From: CAWDLX01 sp963753485
GTDB lineage: Bacteria > Actinomycetota > Actinomycetes > Mycobacteriales > Micromonosporaceae
Length of the DNA: 64,000 bases
Direction: 5' to 3'
NCBI GenBank assembly: GCA_963753485.1
Contig: CAVWCL010000007.1
Coordinates: forward strand, 262,914 to 326,913
The notes beneath the pieces are model-generated. The model saw nothing but the letters and a program-made list of their open reading frames with translations. It was not told the origin of the DNA and searched no databases. Made by a program: the position numbers and the translations under genes. Shown in pieces: positions 49,763-57,119 of this stretch. The number at the start of each line of letters is the position of its first letter. Positions within the stretch are counted from its first letter, which is position 1.

Positions 49763-50541
49763 GACAGGCAGCGATCCACGAACCGGTCGGCGGCGGGGCG
49801 CAGCCGGGACTCGTGGCGGTCGAAGAAGGTGGCCGCGGCGTCGCCGGGCCACGGCTCCGGCAACAGCTCGGCCGGCAGCAGCGGATCCCGGAAGAGGAAG
49901 GCCCGCCAGGCATGGACCAACCGGAACCGGGCCGCGTACGCCGTCTCGTCGGCGGTGTTGCGGCCGGCGCGCATCGGCTCGCTCTGGTCGGCGACGAACT
50001 GCCGGTACGCCTCGGCCAGCGAGTCCAGGTCCCATGCGCGGCGGACCAGCGCAGCGGCGCCCTTCGACCCGGCTGTGTGCGTGGCCTCGAACCGCTCGTA
50101 CGGGATGCCGGCGTCGTCGAGCAGGGCGTCGACCTCCTCCGCGGCTCTCGGGGCCACCCAGGTGGCGGTGTCGAGCCGGCCGTAGCCGAGGTAGGCCAGC
50201 GTCCGGGTGACCCGGGTCCAGCCGGGCCCGTGGGCCGGCCCGCCGAGGAGCAGGAGGTCGAAGTGGCCGGACCAGCCCGATCGGCTGGTCCGGTAGATGC
50301 GGGCCGCCGCCTCGTCCAGCCGGCGGACCGCCCGAACGGTGAGCTGGTATCCGGCCCCGCCGTGGGCCCGTACCGGGACGAGCCAGCCCTGGCGCACCAT
50401 CCGTGAGATCGCGGTGCGGACCGCCGGCGCCGCGATCCCCAGCGGCGCCAGGAGGCGGACCAGGGCGGCCACCGGTGCCCGGCCACCCCGGGGCCGTAGG
50501 TGGTCGCCGTACAGGTCGAAAAGGGCCGAGCGCGCGTGCAT
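49759..50541 (-). CDS. paaX: PaaX-family transcriptional repressor
   Basis: 260 residues. The N-terminal domain is a PaaX winged helix (HARSALFDLYGDHL then AVRTAISRMVRQGWLVPVRA), the C-terminal PaaX_C region contains WTRVTRTLAYLGYGRLDTAT and RAWDLDSLAEAYRQFVAD. PaaX represses phenylacetate genes and is released by phenylacetyl-CoA. ATG 50541 is chosen: the alternative 50583 would put a palindromic operator inside the coding region. Probably represses itself and the hydratase gene. Confidence 0.9.
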   Translation of the reverse strand: MHARSALFDLYGDHLRPRGGRAPVAALVRLLAPLGIAAPAVRTAISRMVRQGWLVPVRAHGGAGYQLTVRAVRRLDEAAARIYRTSRSGWSGHFDLLLLGGPAHGPGWTRVTRTLAYLGYGRLDTATWVAPRAAEEVDALLDDAGIPYERFEATHTAGSKGAAALVRRAWDLDSLAEAYRQFVADQSEPMRAGRNTADETAYAARFRLVHAWRAFLFRDPLLPAELLPEPWPGDAAATFFDRHESRLRPAADRFVDRCLS

Positions 50542-50547
50542 GGAGCT

Positions 50548-50580
50548 GTCATTGTGACAGTGTGCAGTCACAAATGACAA
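50548..50580. promoter_or_regulatory. Putative PaaX operator
   Basis: TTGTGAC (50552-50558) and GTCACAA (50567-50573) form perfect 7-bp arms eight bases apart. With one extra A the symmetry extends outward to GTCATTGTGAC / GTCACAAATGAC. Directly upstream of the paaX start, consistent with autoregulation. Confidence 0.7.
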
Positions 50581-50804
50581 CATCTGTCACAACATGACCG
50601 GCCCGGTTTGGGACCAGGGGCGTCCATCAGGGAAAATCAACAACTGGCACGACACGGCGGCGGCGCACCTCCGCCGTCGTGCGCCGACGCCAGCACCCGT
50701 TGGCGGCGCGCGGCCTCGGTTCGGGCGTGCGGACCGCGCCGGGCGTCGTTATCGGGCTCGTCCCAGAAGACATACACCAGGCAAGGCATGCGAGGGGAGA
50801 CGAA

Positions 50805-50972
50805 ATGGCGGCGATGAAGCCGCGGACCGGCGACGGACCGCTGGAGGTCACCAAGGAGGGCCGCGGCATCGTCATGCGGGTGCCGCTGGAGGGTGGCGGC
50901 CGCCTGGTCGTGGAGATGACGCCGGATGAGGCGACCGCACTCGGTGAGGCGCTCAAGGCCGCCGTTGGCTGA
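50805..50972 (+). CDS. DUF3117 protein
   Basis: 55 residues, the whole length of the family: MAAMKPRTGDGPLEVTKEGR, then GIVMRVPLEGGGRLVVEMTPDEA and ALGEALKAAVG. Found in most actinobacteria as a small single-copy gene of unknown function. ATG 50805 has GAGGGGAG upstream. A hairpin begins 17 bp after the stop. Confidence 0.93.
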   Translation: MAAMKPRTGDGPLEVTKEGRGIVMRVPLEGGGRLVVEMTPDEATALGEALKAAVG

Positions 50973-50988
50973 TGACAACCTGGGACAG

Positions 50989-51020
50989 ATCGCCGCCCAG
51001 CAGCGTCGGCGGGCGGCGAT
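50989..51020 (+). terminator. Hairpin downstream of the DUF3117 gene
   Basis: Perfect 10-bp arms ATCGCCGCCC (50989-50998) and GGGCGGCGAT (51011-51020), 12-nt loop. It ends three bases before a possible GTG start of pepA, which argues for the later TTG start of that gene. Confidence 0.7.
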
Positions 51021-51044
51021 CACGTGTGTGAAGGTGGCGAGCGA

Positions 51045-52517
51045 TTGATCGAGTTCCGGGTCGGCGCCGCGCCCCGTGGCGCCCCGCTGGTGCTTGCACT
51101 GCGCGGCGGCGATGCACTCGCCGCGGTTGCGCCGGCCATCATCGACGACGCCGCGCTCGCGCAGGAGCTCGCCGCCTTCATCGCCGATGTTGATCACCGG
51201 GGTGCCGCCGGCGCCGTGCAGGTGCTGCCCCGACCGGGGCGCCGGCCGAACGCGGTCCTGCTGGTCGGGGTCGGCGGTGGCGCCACGGCCGACTGGCGAG
51301 CCGCCGGCGCGGCCCTGGTGCGCGCGGCGTCGACGCGGTGGCCGGCGGTGCATGTACGGCTGCCCGATGACGTCTCCGGCCCGGCCCTGCGCGCCTTCTT
51401 CGAGGCCGGAGTGCTCGCCTCCTACCGGTTCCGGTTGGTACCCGATACCCCGCCAACGGCTGTCTCGCTGCGCCGGATCACCGTCGACGGCGCCGCATCG
51501 GTGGTCACCGCCGCGCTGAATCAGGCCTCGGCGACCACCGACGCGGTCGCCCTGGCCCGGGATCTCACCAACGCCCCGAGCCGGCAGAAGTCGCCGAAAT
51601 GGTTTGCCGACCGGGTCAGCGCGGCGGCCGCCCGTCGCCCGGGCGTCAGCGTCACCGTCCACGACAAGGCCGAACTCCAACGCAGCGGGTTCGGGGGGCT
51701 GCTGGCCGTCGGCGCCGGCTCGCCGCGTCCGCCGAACCTGTTCGAGCTGGCCTGGCGGCCCGCGCCCCGCCGGGGCCGGCGCCCGGTGCACGTCGTGCTG
51801 GTGGGCAAGGGGATCACCTTCGACTCCGGCGGCATCTCGTTGAAGCCGAAGGACGCCATGAAGCTGATGCGCAAGGACATGGGCGGTGCGGCGGCCGTCT
51901 GCGCCGCCGTGCTCGCGGTCGCGGACCTCGCCCTGCCGGTACGGGTGACCGCGCTCGCGCCGCTGGCGGAGAACCTCGTCAGCGGCACCGCCAGCCGCCC
52001 AGGCGATGTGATCAGGCACTTTGGCGGCCTCACCACGGAGATCCAGAACACCGACGCCGAGGGTCGGGTGGTGCTCGGCGACGCGCTGGCGTACGCGGTG
52101 CGGCGTCTGCGCCCGGATGTCCTGGTCGACCTGGCTACCCTCACCGGTGCTGCGCGGGTCGCCCTGGGTAAGCGCACCGCGGCCCTGTTCAGCCACGACG
52201 ACGAGCTGGCCGGTGCCCTGGTGGCCGCGGGCGACGAGGTGGGCGAGCGGATGTGGCGGCTGCCGCTGACCGACGACTACGTCGGCCTGCTCGCCAGCGA
52301 CGTCGCCGACCTGAACAACTCCCCCGGCCAGGCCGCTGGTGCCGGCGCCATCGCCGCCGCCCTCTATCTGCGGGAGTTCACCGGTGACCTGCGGGCCCAT
52401 TGGGCGCACATCGACATGTCCGCGCCCTCGTGGGCCGAGAGCAACGACGGCCTGCTGGTCAAGGGCGCCACCGGCTGGGGTGTGCGGATGTTGATTCAGT
52501 GGTTGTCGTCGATGTGA
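51045..52517 (+). CDS. pepA: Leucyl aminopeptidase
   Basis: M17 family, about 490 residues. Cytoplasmic hexameric metallo-aminopeptidase. Metal and active-site residues: GKGITFDSGGISLKP (Lys, Asp), MRKDMGGAAAV, and the M17 signature NTDAEGR at about residue 337 (EIQNTDAEGRVVLGDALAYA). Start uncertain: GTG 51024 abuts the terminator hairpin, whereas TTG 51045 has GAAGGTGG seven bases upstream and starts directly at IEFRVGAAP, so TTG is chosen. Monocistronic. Confidence 0.92.
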   Translation: MIEFRVGAAPRGAPLVLALRGGDALAAVAPAIIDDAALAQELAAFIADVDHRGAAGAVQVLPRPGRRPNAVLLVGVGGGATADWRAAGAALVRAASTRWPAVHVRLPDDVSGPALRAFFEAGVLASYRFRLVPDTPPTAVSLRRITVDGAASVVTAALNQASATTDAVALARDLTNAPSRQKSPKWFADRVSAAAARRPGVSVTVHDKAELQRSGFGGLLAVGAGSPRPPNLFELAWRPAPRRGRRPVHVVLVGKGITFDSGGISLKPKDAMKLMRKDMGGAAAVCAAVLAVADLALPVRVTALAPLAENLVSGTASRPGDVIRHFGGLTTEIQNTDAEGRVVLGDALAYAVRRLRPDVLVDLATLTGAARVALGKRTAALFSHDDELAGALVAAGDEVGERMWRLPLTDDYVGLLASDVADLNNSPGQAAGAGAIAAALYLREFTGDLRAHWAHIDMSAPSWAESNDGLLVKGATGWGVRMLIQWLSSM

Positions 52518-52527
52518 TTGCCGCTTG

Positions 52528-52563
52528 AGGAACGGCACTGCCCGATGTCGGGCGACCGGTTCC
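52528..52563. terminator. Bidirectional hairpin between convergent pepA and O-methyltransferase
   Basis: Inner arms GCCCGA and TCGGGC (52540-52553) with outer partial pairing GGAAC/GTTCC. Placed between two gene ends, touching the stop of the methyltransferase. No T-tract on either strand. Confidence 0.55.
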
Positions 52564-53216
52564 TAGCGTTTCACGGCGCAGAGCAGGCCGGCGCCGGCCG
52601 CGAGCAGGGCTGGTGTCCATTCAGGAGCGTCGCGTACCCGGGCCAGCAGGCGGGCCACGGTGGCGGCCCCATCGGGCTCGTCGGCAGCAGCGCCCGACGC
52701 GGCGATGGCCGGACCGGCGGCCGGGTCGCCGGCCAGAGCGTTGTTGACGATCAGCAGGCCCCCCGGGCGCAGCAGCCGGTGGGCGGCCTCGGTGTCCTGC
52801 GGGTACTCGGTCACGTCACCATCGACGAAGACGAGGTCATAGGCGCCGTCGGCCAGCCGGGGCAACACCTCCTGGGCGAGTCCGGCGATGAGGCGGGCCC
52901 GCCCCGGCGCGAAGCCCGCCGCGGCAAAGGATTGTCGGGCCATCGCCTGGTACTCAGGCTCGACGTCGATCGTGGTGAGCACCCCGTCGTCTCGCATGCC
53001 GCGCAGCAGCCAGACGCCGCTGACCCCGATCCCGGTGCCGATCTCGACCACGGTCTTGGCCCGGGCCGCCGCCGCCAGCAGGCGCAGCGTCGCCCCGGCG
53101 CCGGGCCCGACGGCGCCGACCCCGAGCTCGGCCGCCCAGCTCATGGCGTGCAGCAGCACCGGCTCGACTGGGGCATAGGTCTCAGCGAGGCCGTTGCGAG
53201 CGGTCGCGGGGTTGAT
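52563..53216 (-). CDS. Class I SAM-dependent O-methyltransferase (start codon non-standard or mis-set)
   Basis: Resembles catechol/caffeoyl-CoA-type O-methyltransferases: SAM motif TVVEIGTGIGVSGVWLL, then GVLTTIDVEPEYQAMARQSF and YDLVFVDGD, ending LLIVNNALAGDP. Conserved N-terminal sequence (NPATARNGLAETYAPVEPVL) lies upstream of the first normal start (GTG 53159). A good ribosome site, GGGAGG, precedes it, and the codon at the right distance is ATC 53216-53214, so a rare ATC start giving about 217 residues is proposed; GTC 53219 is the neighbouring option. Substrate unknown. Divergent from the HtrA gene. Confidence 0.78.
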   Translation of the reverse strand: MNPATARNGLAETYAPVEPVLLHAMSWAAELGVGAVGPGAGATLRLLAAAARAKTVVEIGTGIGVSGVWLLRGMRDDGVLTTIDVEPEYQAMARQSFAAAGFAPGRARLIAGLAQEVLPRLADGAYDLVFVDGDVTEYPQDTEAAHRLLRPGGLLIVNNALAGDPAAGPAIAASGAAADEPDGAATVARLLARVRDAPEWTPALLAAGAGLLCAVKR

Positions 53217-53335
53217 GACGTCCTCCCTTGCGGCCCGGGTGGGGGATGCCCGGCCAGCCTATGCAACCGATGGCGGCCCTGGGCGGTGCCGGGTCGTGTC
53301 ATCCTGGAGGACGAGGATTGGGAGGTGATCGGCGA

Positions 53336-54544
53336 GTGACTGGCGGTGCGTGGTCGCCGGGTCCGGCCCAGCCATGGTGGTCCGACGGCGCGAATGATCC
53401 GTGGCGCAACCCCGAATCCGAGACGGTCATCGTCAGCCGGGCACCGGCCGCCTCCCCGCCGCCGGAGCGACCCCCGGAGCCCAGCGCCGGGCCGGGACAG
53501 CTGCGCCTGATCCTGACCGTCGCCCTCGCCGCCGGCCTGCTCGCCGGCGGGCTCGGCGGCGCGATCGGGTACGTGGCCGCCGCGAACCGGCAGGCGCCCA
53601 CGGTCGTGGTGGGGGGTGGCTCGTCGCCGCCACCGCAGCGCCCGACCCGCTCCCTTGCCGGCATTGTGTCCCAGGTGATGCCCAGCGTGGTGACCGTGCA
53701 GGGGCAGAGCGGGCTGGGCGAGAGCATCGGCTCGGGCTTCGTGATCTCGTCAGAGGGCTACATCCTCACCAACGAGCACGTGGTCGCCGACGTACCGGAC
53801 GGGTCGGTGAAGATCACGTTCAACGACTCGATCACAACCGCCGCGCGCGTCGTCGGGCGGGACGCCGAGTCGGACCTCGCGGTGATCAAGGTGACCCGGC
53901 CGAACCTGCGCCCGGTGCAGTTCGCGAACTCCGATCAGGTGGCGGTCGGGGACAACGTGATCGCGGTGGGCTCGCCGCTGGCCCTCGCGGGCACCGTGAC
54001 TGCCGGCATCGTCAGCGCGCTCGATCGCACCATCGAGACCCGCGATGTCGGCGGCGCCCAGCGCTACTACGCCGCCATCCAGACCGACGCCGCGGTCAAC
54101 CGGGGCAACTCCGGCGGCCCGCTGTTCAACATGGAAGGCCGGGTCATCGGCATCAACAGTGTGATCAAGTCCCTTGTCGAGAGCGGCGAAGAGGGTGGCA
54201 ACATCGGGATCGCGTTCGCCATCCCGAGTAACCAGGCGGCCCGCATCGCCAACGAGATCATCGACACCGGGCGGGCCAAGCGGACAGTGATCGGTGCCCA
54301 GCTCGGCGAGTTCAGCGGCGGCGGGGTCCGGCTCACCCGGGTCGACGCCGGTGGCCCCGCGGCCGAGGCCGGCCTGCGTACCGGGGACGTCGTCGTGCGC
54401 CTGGGCACCCACGTGATCCTCGGGCCGCCCGATCTGATCGCCTTGGTGCGCCGCTACGATCCGGGCACCGTGGTGACCCTGACCTACCGGCGGGGCAGCC
54501 TCACCCAGACCGCGAGCGTGACCCTCGTTGCCGCCTCGAACTAG
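53336..54544 (+). CDS. HtrA/DegP-type membrane-anchored serine protease with PDZ domain
   Basis: 402 residues. Cytoplasmic Pro-rich N terminus, one transmembrane helix (LILTVALAAGLLAGGLGGAI, about residues 60-80), then a trypsin-like domain with triad His in ILTNEHVVAD, Asp in AESDLAVIKV and Ser in NRGNSGGPLFN, and a C-terminal PDZ (GGVRLTRVDAGGPAAEAG). Acts outside the membrane in envelope quality control. GTG 53336 has GGAGGTGA upstream. It stands 61 bp ahead of tatB; the HtrA-TatB-Mrp neighbourhood is conserved in actinobacteria. Confidence 0.94.
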   Translation: MTGGAWSPGPAQPWWSDGANDPWRNPESETVIVSRAPAASPPPERPPEPSAGPGQLRLILTVALAAGLLAGGLGGAIGYVAAANRQAPTVVVGGGSSPPPQRPTRSLAGIVSQVMPSVVTVQGQSGLGESIGSGFVISSEGYILTNEHVVADVPDGSVKITFNDSITTAARVVGRDAESDLAVIKVTRPNLRPVQFANSDQVAVGDNVIAVGSPLALAGTVTAGIVSALDRTIETRDVGGAQRYYAAIQTDAAVNRGNSGGPLFNMEGRVIGINSVIKSLVESGEEGGNIGIAFAIPSNQAARIANEIIDTGRAKRTVIGAQLGEFSGGGVRLTRVDAGGPAAEAGLRTGDVVVRLGTHVILGPPDLIALVRRYDPGTVVTLTYRRGSLTQTASVTLVAASN

Positions 54545-54605
54545 CCCAGCCCGCCCCCTCGCCGCCAGCAGGCGCCCTGCGTAGGCTGGCGGTGAGGAGG
54601 AGGGC

Positions 54606-55178
54606 ATGTTCGAGAACCTGAATGGGTGGGAGCTCATCGTGCTCGCCCTCCTCGGTCTGTTCATCTTCGGCCCGGACCGGCTGCCGAAGGTGATCGGCGA
54701 CGCGGTGCGGTTGCTGCGCGGTATCCGCACCATGGCGCGCAACGCGACCAACGACCTGTCCCGGGAGATGGGCACCGACGTGCGCCTGGAGGACCTGCAC
54801 CCGCGGACGTTCATCCGCAAGCACCTGCTCTCCGAAGAGGACGAACGGGACCTGCGGCGCCCGTTCGAGGACATGTACCGCGACGTCCGGCAGATCGCGA
54901 CCGAGGCCGGGGAGGAGATCCGACCGCCCGCCGCCCCGGCGCCCCGGAGCTACCGCGACGGGACCGACCGGTACGACGGGACCGACCGGTACGACGGGAC
55001 CGACCGGTACGACGCTGCCGCCGGCTATGAGCCGGAGCGCGGGTACGAGCCCGTTCACGGGCAGGATCCCGACGTTGAACCGCGGTCGTACCCGCCGCCG
55101 GAGCCGCACCCGGCCGACCAGCGGCCGGATCCGCACCGGTACGAGCCGACGCACGGCTACGACGCCGACGCCACCTGA
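54606..55178 (+). CDS. tatB: Sec-independent protein translocase subunit TatB
   Basis: 190 residues. N terminus NGWELIVLALLGLFIFGPDR is the TatA/B helix with the FGPDRLP hinge, followed by an amphipathic helix (LPKVIGDAVRLLRGIR) and an elongated TatB tail. TatB with TatC binds twin-arginine substrates. The tail (from about residue 115) holds three in-frame copies of DGTDRY plus more Tyr/Pro/Asp-rich sequence and is probably disordered. ATG 54606 with GAGGAGGAGG upstream. Ends three bases before the convergent mrp gene, so there is no room for a terminator between them. Confidence 0.94.
   Translation: MFENLNGWELIVLALLGLFIFGPDRLPKVIGDAVRLLRGIRTMARNATNDLSREMGTDVRLEDLHPRTFIRKHLLSEEDERDLRRPFEDMYRDVRQIATEAGEEIRPPAAPAPRSYRDGTDRYDGTDRYDGTDRYDAAAGYEPERGYEPVHGQDPDVEPRSYPPPEPHPADQRPDPHRYEPTHGYDADAT
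54960..55013. repeat. 18-bp in-frame tandem repeat in tatB
   Basis: Three identical copies of GGGACCGACCGGTACGAC at 54960-54977, 54978-54995 and 54996-55013; each encodes the six residues GTDRYD in the TatB tail. Confidence 0.97.
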
Positions 55179-55181
55179 CGC

Positions 55182-56333
55182 TCAGTGGGTGGGCCGCAGG
55201 CCCAACGGCTTGCCGACGAGGCTCTCCCGGCGCTGGGCGAGCCGGTCGGCCATCGCGATCATCGCGGCCGCGGCCGGCGCGGTCGGGTCGGCCAGCACAA
55301 TCGGCGTGCCCGCGTCCCCGGCCTCCCGTACCCGGGTATCCAGGGGGATCTGGGCCAGGAGCGGCACCGGGGCACCGATGATCCGGGTGAGTGACTCGGC
55401 CACGGTGGCGCCGCCACCGGCGCCGAAGATCTCCATGCGCTCGCCACCGGGCAGCTCCAGCCAGGACATGTTCTCGACCACGCCGATGAGGCGCTGGTGG
55501 GTCTGCAGGGCGATGGCCCCCGCCCGCTCGGCGACCTCGGCCGCCGCCATCTGCGGCGTCGTCACCACGAGGATCTCCGCGCTGGGCAGCAACTGGGCCA
55601 GTGAGATCGCGACATCGCCGGTGCCCGGTGGCAGGTCGAGCAGCAGGACGTCCAGGTCGCCCCAGTAGACGTCGGCCAGGAACTGCTGCAACGCCCGGTG
55701 CAGCATCGGCCCCCGCCAGACCACCGCCGCGTTGCCGGGGGTGAACATGCCGATCGAGATGACCTTCACCCCATGCGCCTGCGGGGGCATCATCATGTCT
55801 TCGACCTGGGTCGGGCGGTCGTGGGTGCCGAGCATGCGGGGGACCGAATGCCCGTAGATGTCCGCGTCGACCACCCCGACGGCCAGCCCGCGGCTAGCCA
55901 GCGCGGCGGCCAGGTTGACCGTCAGCGAGGACTTGCCGACTCCGCCCTTGCCACTGGCCACCGCGTAGATCCGGGTACGGGTGCCGGGCTGGGCGAACGG
56001 AATCACCGGTTCGGCGCTGGCCCCGCCGCGCAGGCTGGTCTGCAGCTCACGGCGCTGCTCGTCACTCATCACGCCGAAGTCGATACGTACCCGCTCGACG
56101 CCGGTGACCGCCCCGGCGGCGGCGGTGATGTCCGCGGTCAGCTTGTCCCGCAGCGGGCAGCCGGCGACGGTCAGCAGGATGGCGATGTCGGCGGTACCAC
56201 CGGCGTCGACGGTGACCGATTTGACCATGCCCAGATCGGTGATCGGCCGGCGGATCTCGGGGTCGTCGACGGTGGCCAGCGCGGCGTGCACCGCCGACTC
56301 GATGGTGGTCGCGGGAGCTGCCATGGCGTCCAT
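55182..56333 (-). CDS. mrp: Mrp/ApbC-type Fe-S cluster carrier ATPase
   Basis: 383 residues. An N-terminal DUF59/MIP18 domain (DDPEIRRPITDLGMVKSVTV) precedes a ParA-like ATPase with the deviant Walker A ASGKGGVGKSS at about residue 115, GVVDADIYGHSVPRMLG, and LLLDLPPGTGDVAI. The CxxC found in some homologues is not present at the C terminus. Delivers or assembles iron-sulfur clusters. ATG 56333 chosen; ATG 56324 possible. Convergent with tatB. Confidence 0.94.
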   Translation of the reverse strand: MDAMAAPATTIESAVHAALATVDDPEIRRPITDLGMVKSVTVDAGGTADIAILLTVAGCPLRDKLTADITAAAGAVTGVERVRIDFGVMSDEQRRELQTSLRGGASAEPVIPFAQPGTRTRIYAVASGKGGVGKSSLTVNLAAALASRGLAVGVVDADIYGHSVPRMLGTHDRPTQVEDMMMPPQAHGVKVISIGMFTPGNAAVVWRGPMLHRALQQFLADVYWGDLDVLLLDLPPGTGDVAISLAQLLPSAEILVVTTPQMAAAEVAERAGAIALQTHQRLIGVVENMSWLELPGGERMEIFGAGGGATVAESLTRIIGAPVPLLAQIPLDTRVREAGDAGTPIVLADPTAPAAAAMIAMADRLAQRRESLVGKPLGLRPTH

Positions 56334-56430
56334 GCTAGTTCGCATTGCGCCGGCCGCGGTCGGGCGCGGTTGCAGGCGGGCGCGAGCGGGTTGTGGATGC
56401 CGCGGGGGTGCGGGACAATTCGTACCGTTG

Positions 56431-56465
56431 GCGTCGCGCGCCTAGCCCCTTGAGGCGCGCGACGC
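56431..56465 (-). terminator. Hairpin overlapping the end of the DUF1003 gene
   Basis: Perfect 13-bp arms GCGTCGCGCGCCT and AGGCGCGCGACGC with a 9-nt loop. The DUF1003 stop codon (56444-56442) lies at the base of the loop. Terminator for the minus-strand mgtE-like/DUF1003 pair. Confidence 0.8.
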
Positions 56466-57113
56466 TCGTTTCTTGGTCCGGGATCCGTTGCCGGCCGGTG
56501 CGCTGGTGCCGTCCGCGGCTGCCCCGGCCGGGGCGTCGCGTTCGGGATCGCGCCGGACCGGCCGGCGCTGCCCGCGGTCGACGGGGTGTCGGGCGGTCTC
56601 GGCCAGATCCTCGGCGAGCCGGTTCAGTTCGGAGCGGATGAAGTCGCGGGTGGCCACGTCACCGATCGCGATGCGCAGGGACGCGATCTCCCGGGACAGG
56701 TACTCGGTGTCCGCCTTCTGCATGCTCGCCCGCCGCCGGTCCTCCTCCAGCGCGAGCCGGTCCCGGTCAGCCTGCCGGTTCTGTGCCAGCAGGATCAGTG
56801 GTGCCGCGTACGACGCCTGCAGCGACAGGATCAGCGTCAGGAAGGTGAAGGTGTACGGGTCGAAGCGCCATCCGGGCGGGGCCAGCGTGTTCCAGCCGAA
56901 CCACAGCAGGATGACCACCGTCATGTAGACCAAGAACCGGGCGGTGCCCATGTGCCGCGCGATCGCCTCCGACCAGCGGCCGAACGCCTCCGGGTCGAAC
57001 CGGGGCAGGCGTACCCGGGCCGGCTCGCGGGGCTGGTCCAGCCGTCCACGCTCGGCCCGCGCCCCGGTGCGCGAGGTCTTCGCTCGGCCCGGCTCCCGGC
57101 GTACCTCACTCAT
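56442..57113 (-). CDS. DUF1003 membrane protein
   Basis: 223 residues. Two transmembrane helices in the pattern of DUF1003 (ARFLVYMTVVILLWFGWN and TFTFLTLILSLQASYAAPLI), then the family signature LAQNRQADRDRLALEEDRR and a helical DTEYLSREIASLRIAIGDVA. Both ends are basic (KTSRTGARAERGRLD; RTKKRASRASRG). Function unknown. Its ATG (57113) lies seven bases after the stop of the MgtE-like gene; the pair is common together in actinobacteria and may take part in metal-ion homeostasis. Confidence 0.93.
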   Translation of the reverse strand: MSEVRREPGRAKTSRTGARAERGRLDQPREPARVRLPRFDPEAFGRWSEAIARHMGTARFLVYMTVVILLWFGWNTLAPPGWRFDPYTFTFLTLILSLQASYAAPLILLAQNRQADRDRLALEEDRRRASMQKADTEYLSREIASLRIAIGDVATRDFIRSELNRLAEDLAETARHPVDRGQRRPVRRDPERDAPAGAAADGTSAPAGNGSRTKKRASRASRG

Positions 57114-57119
57114 CAGGAC

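Noticed and set aside
53159..53159. GTG 53159 as the true O-methyltransferase start
   Set aside because: It would remove the conserved N-terminal residues and leave the good ribosome site about 60 bases too far upstream; kept only as fallback.
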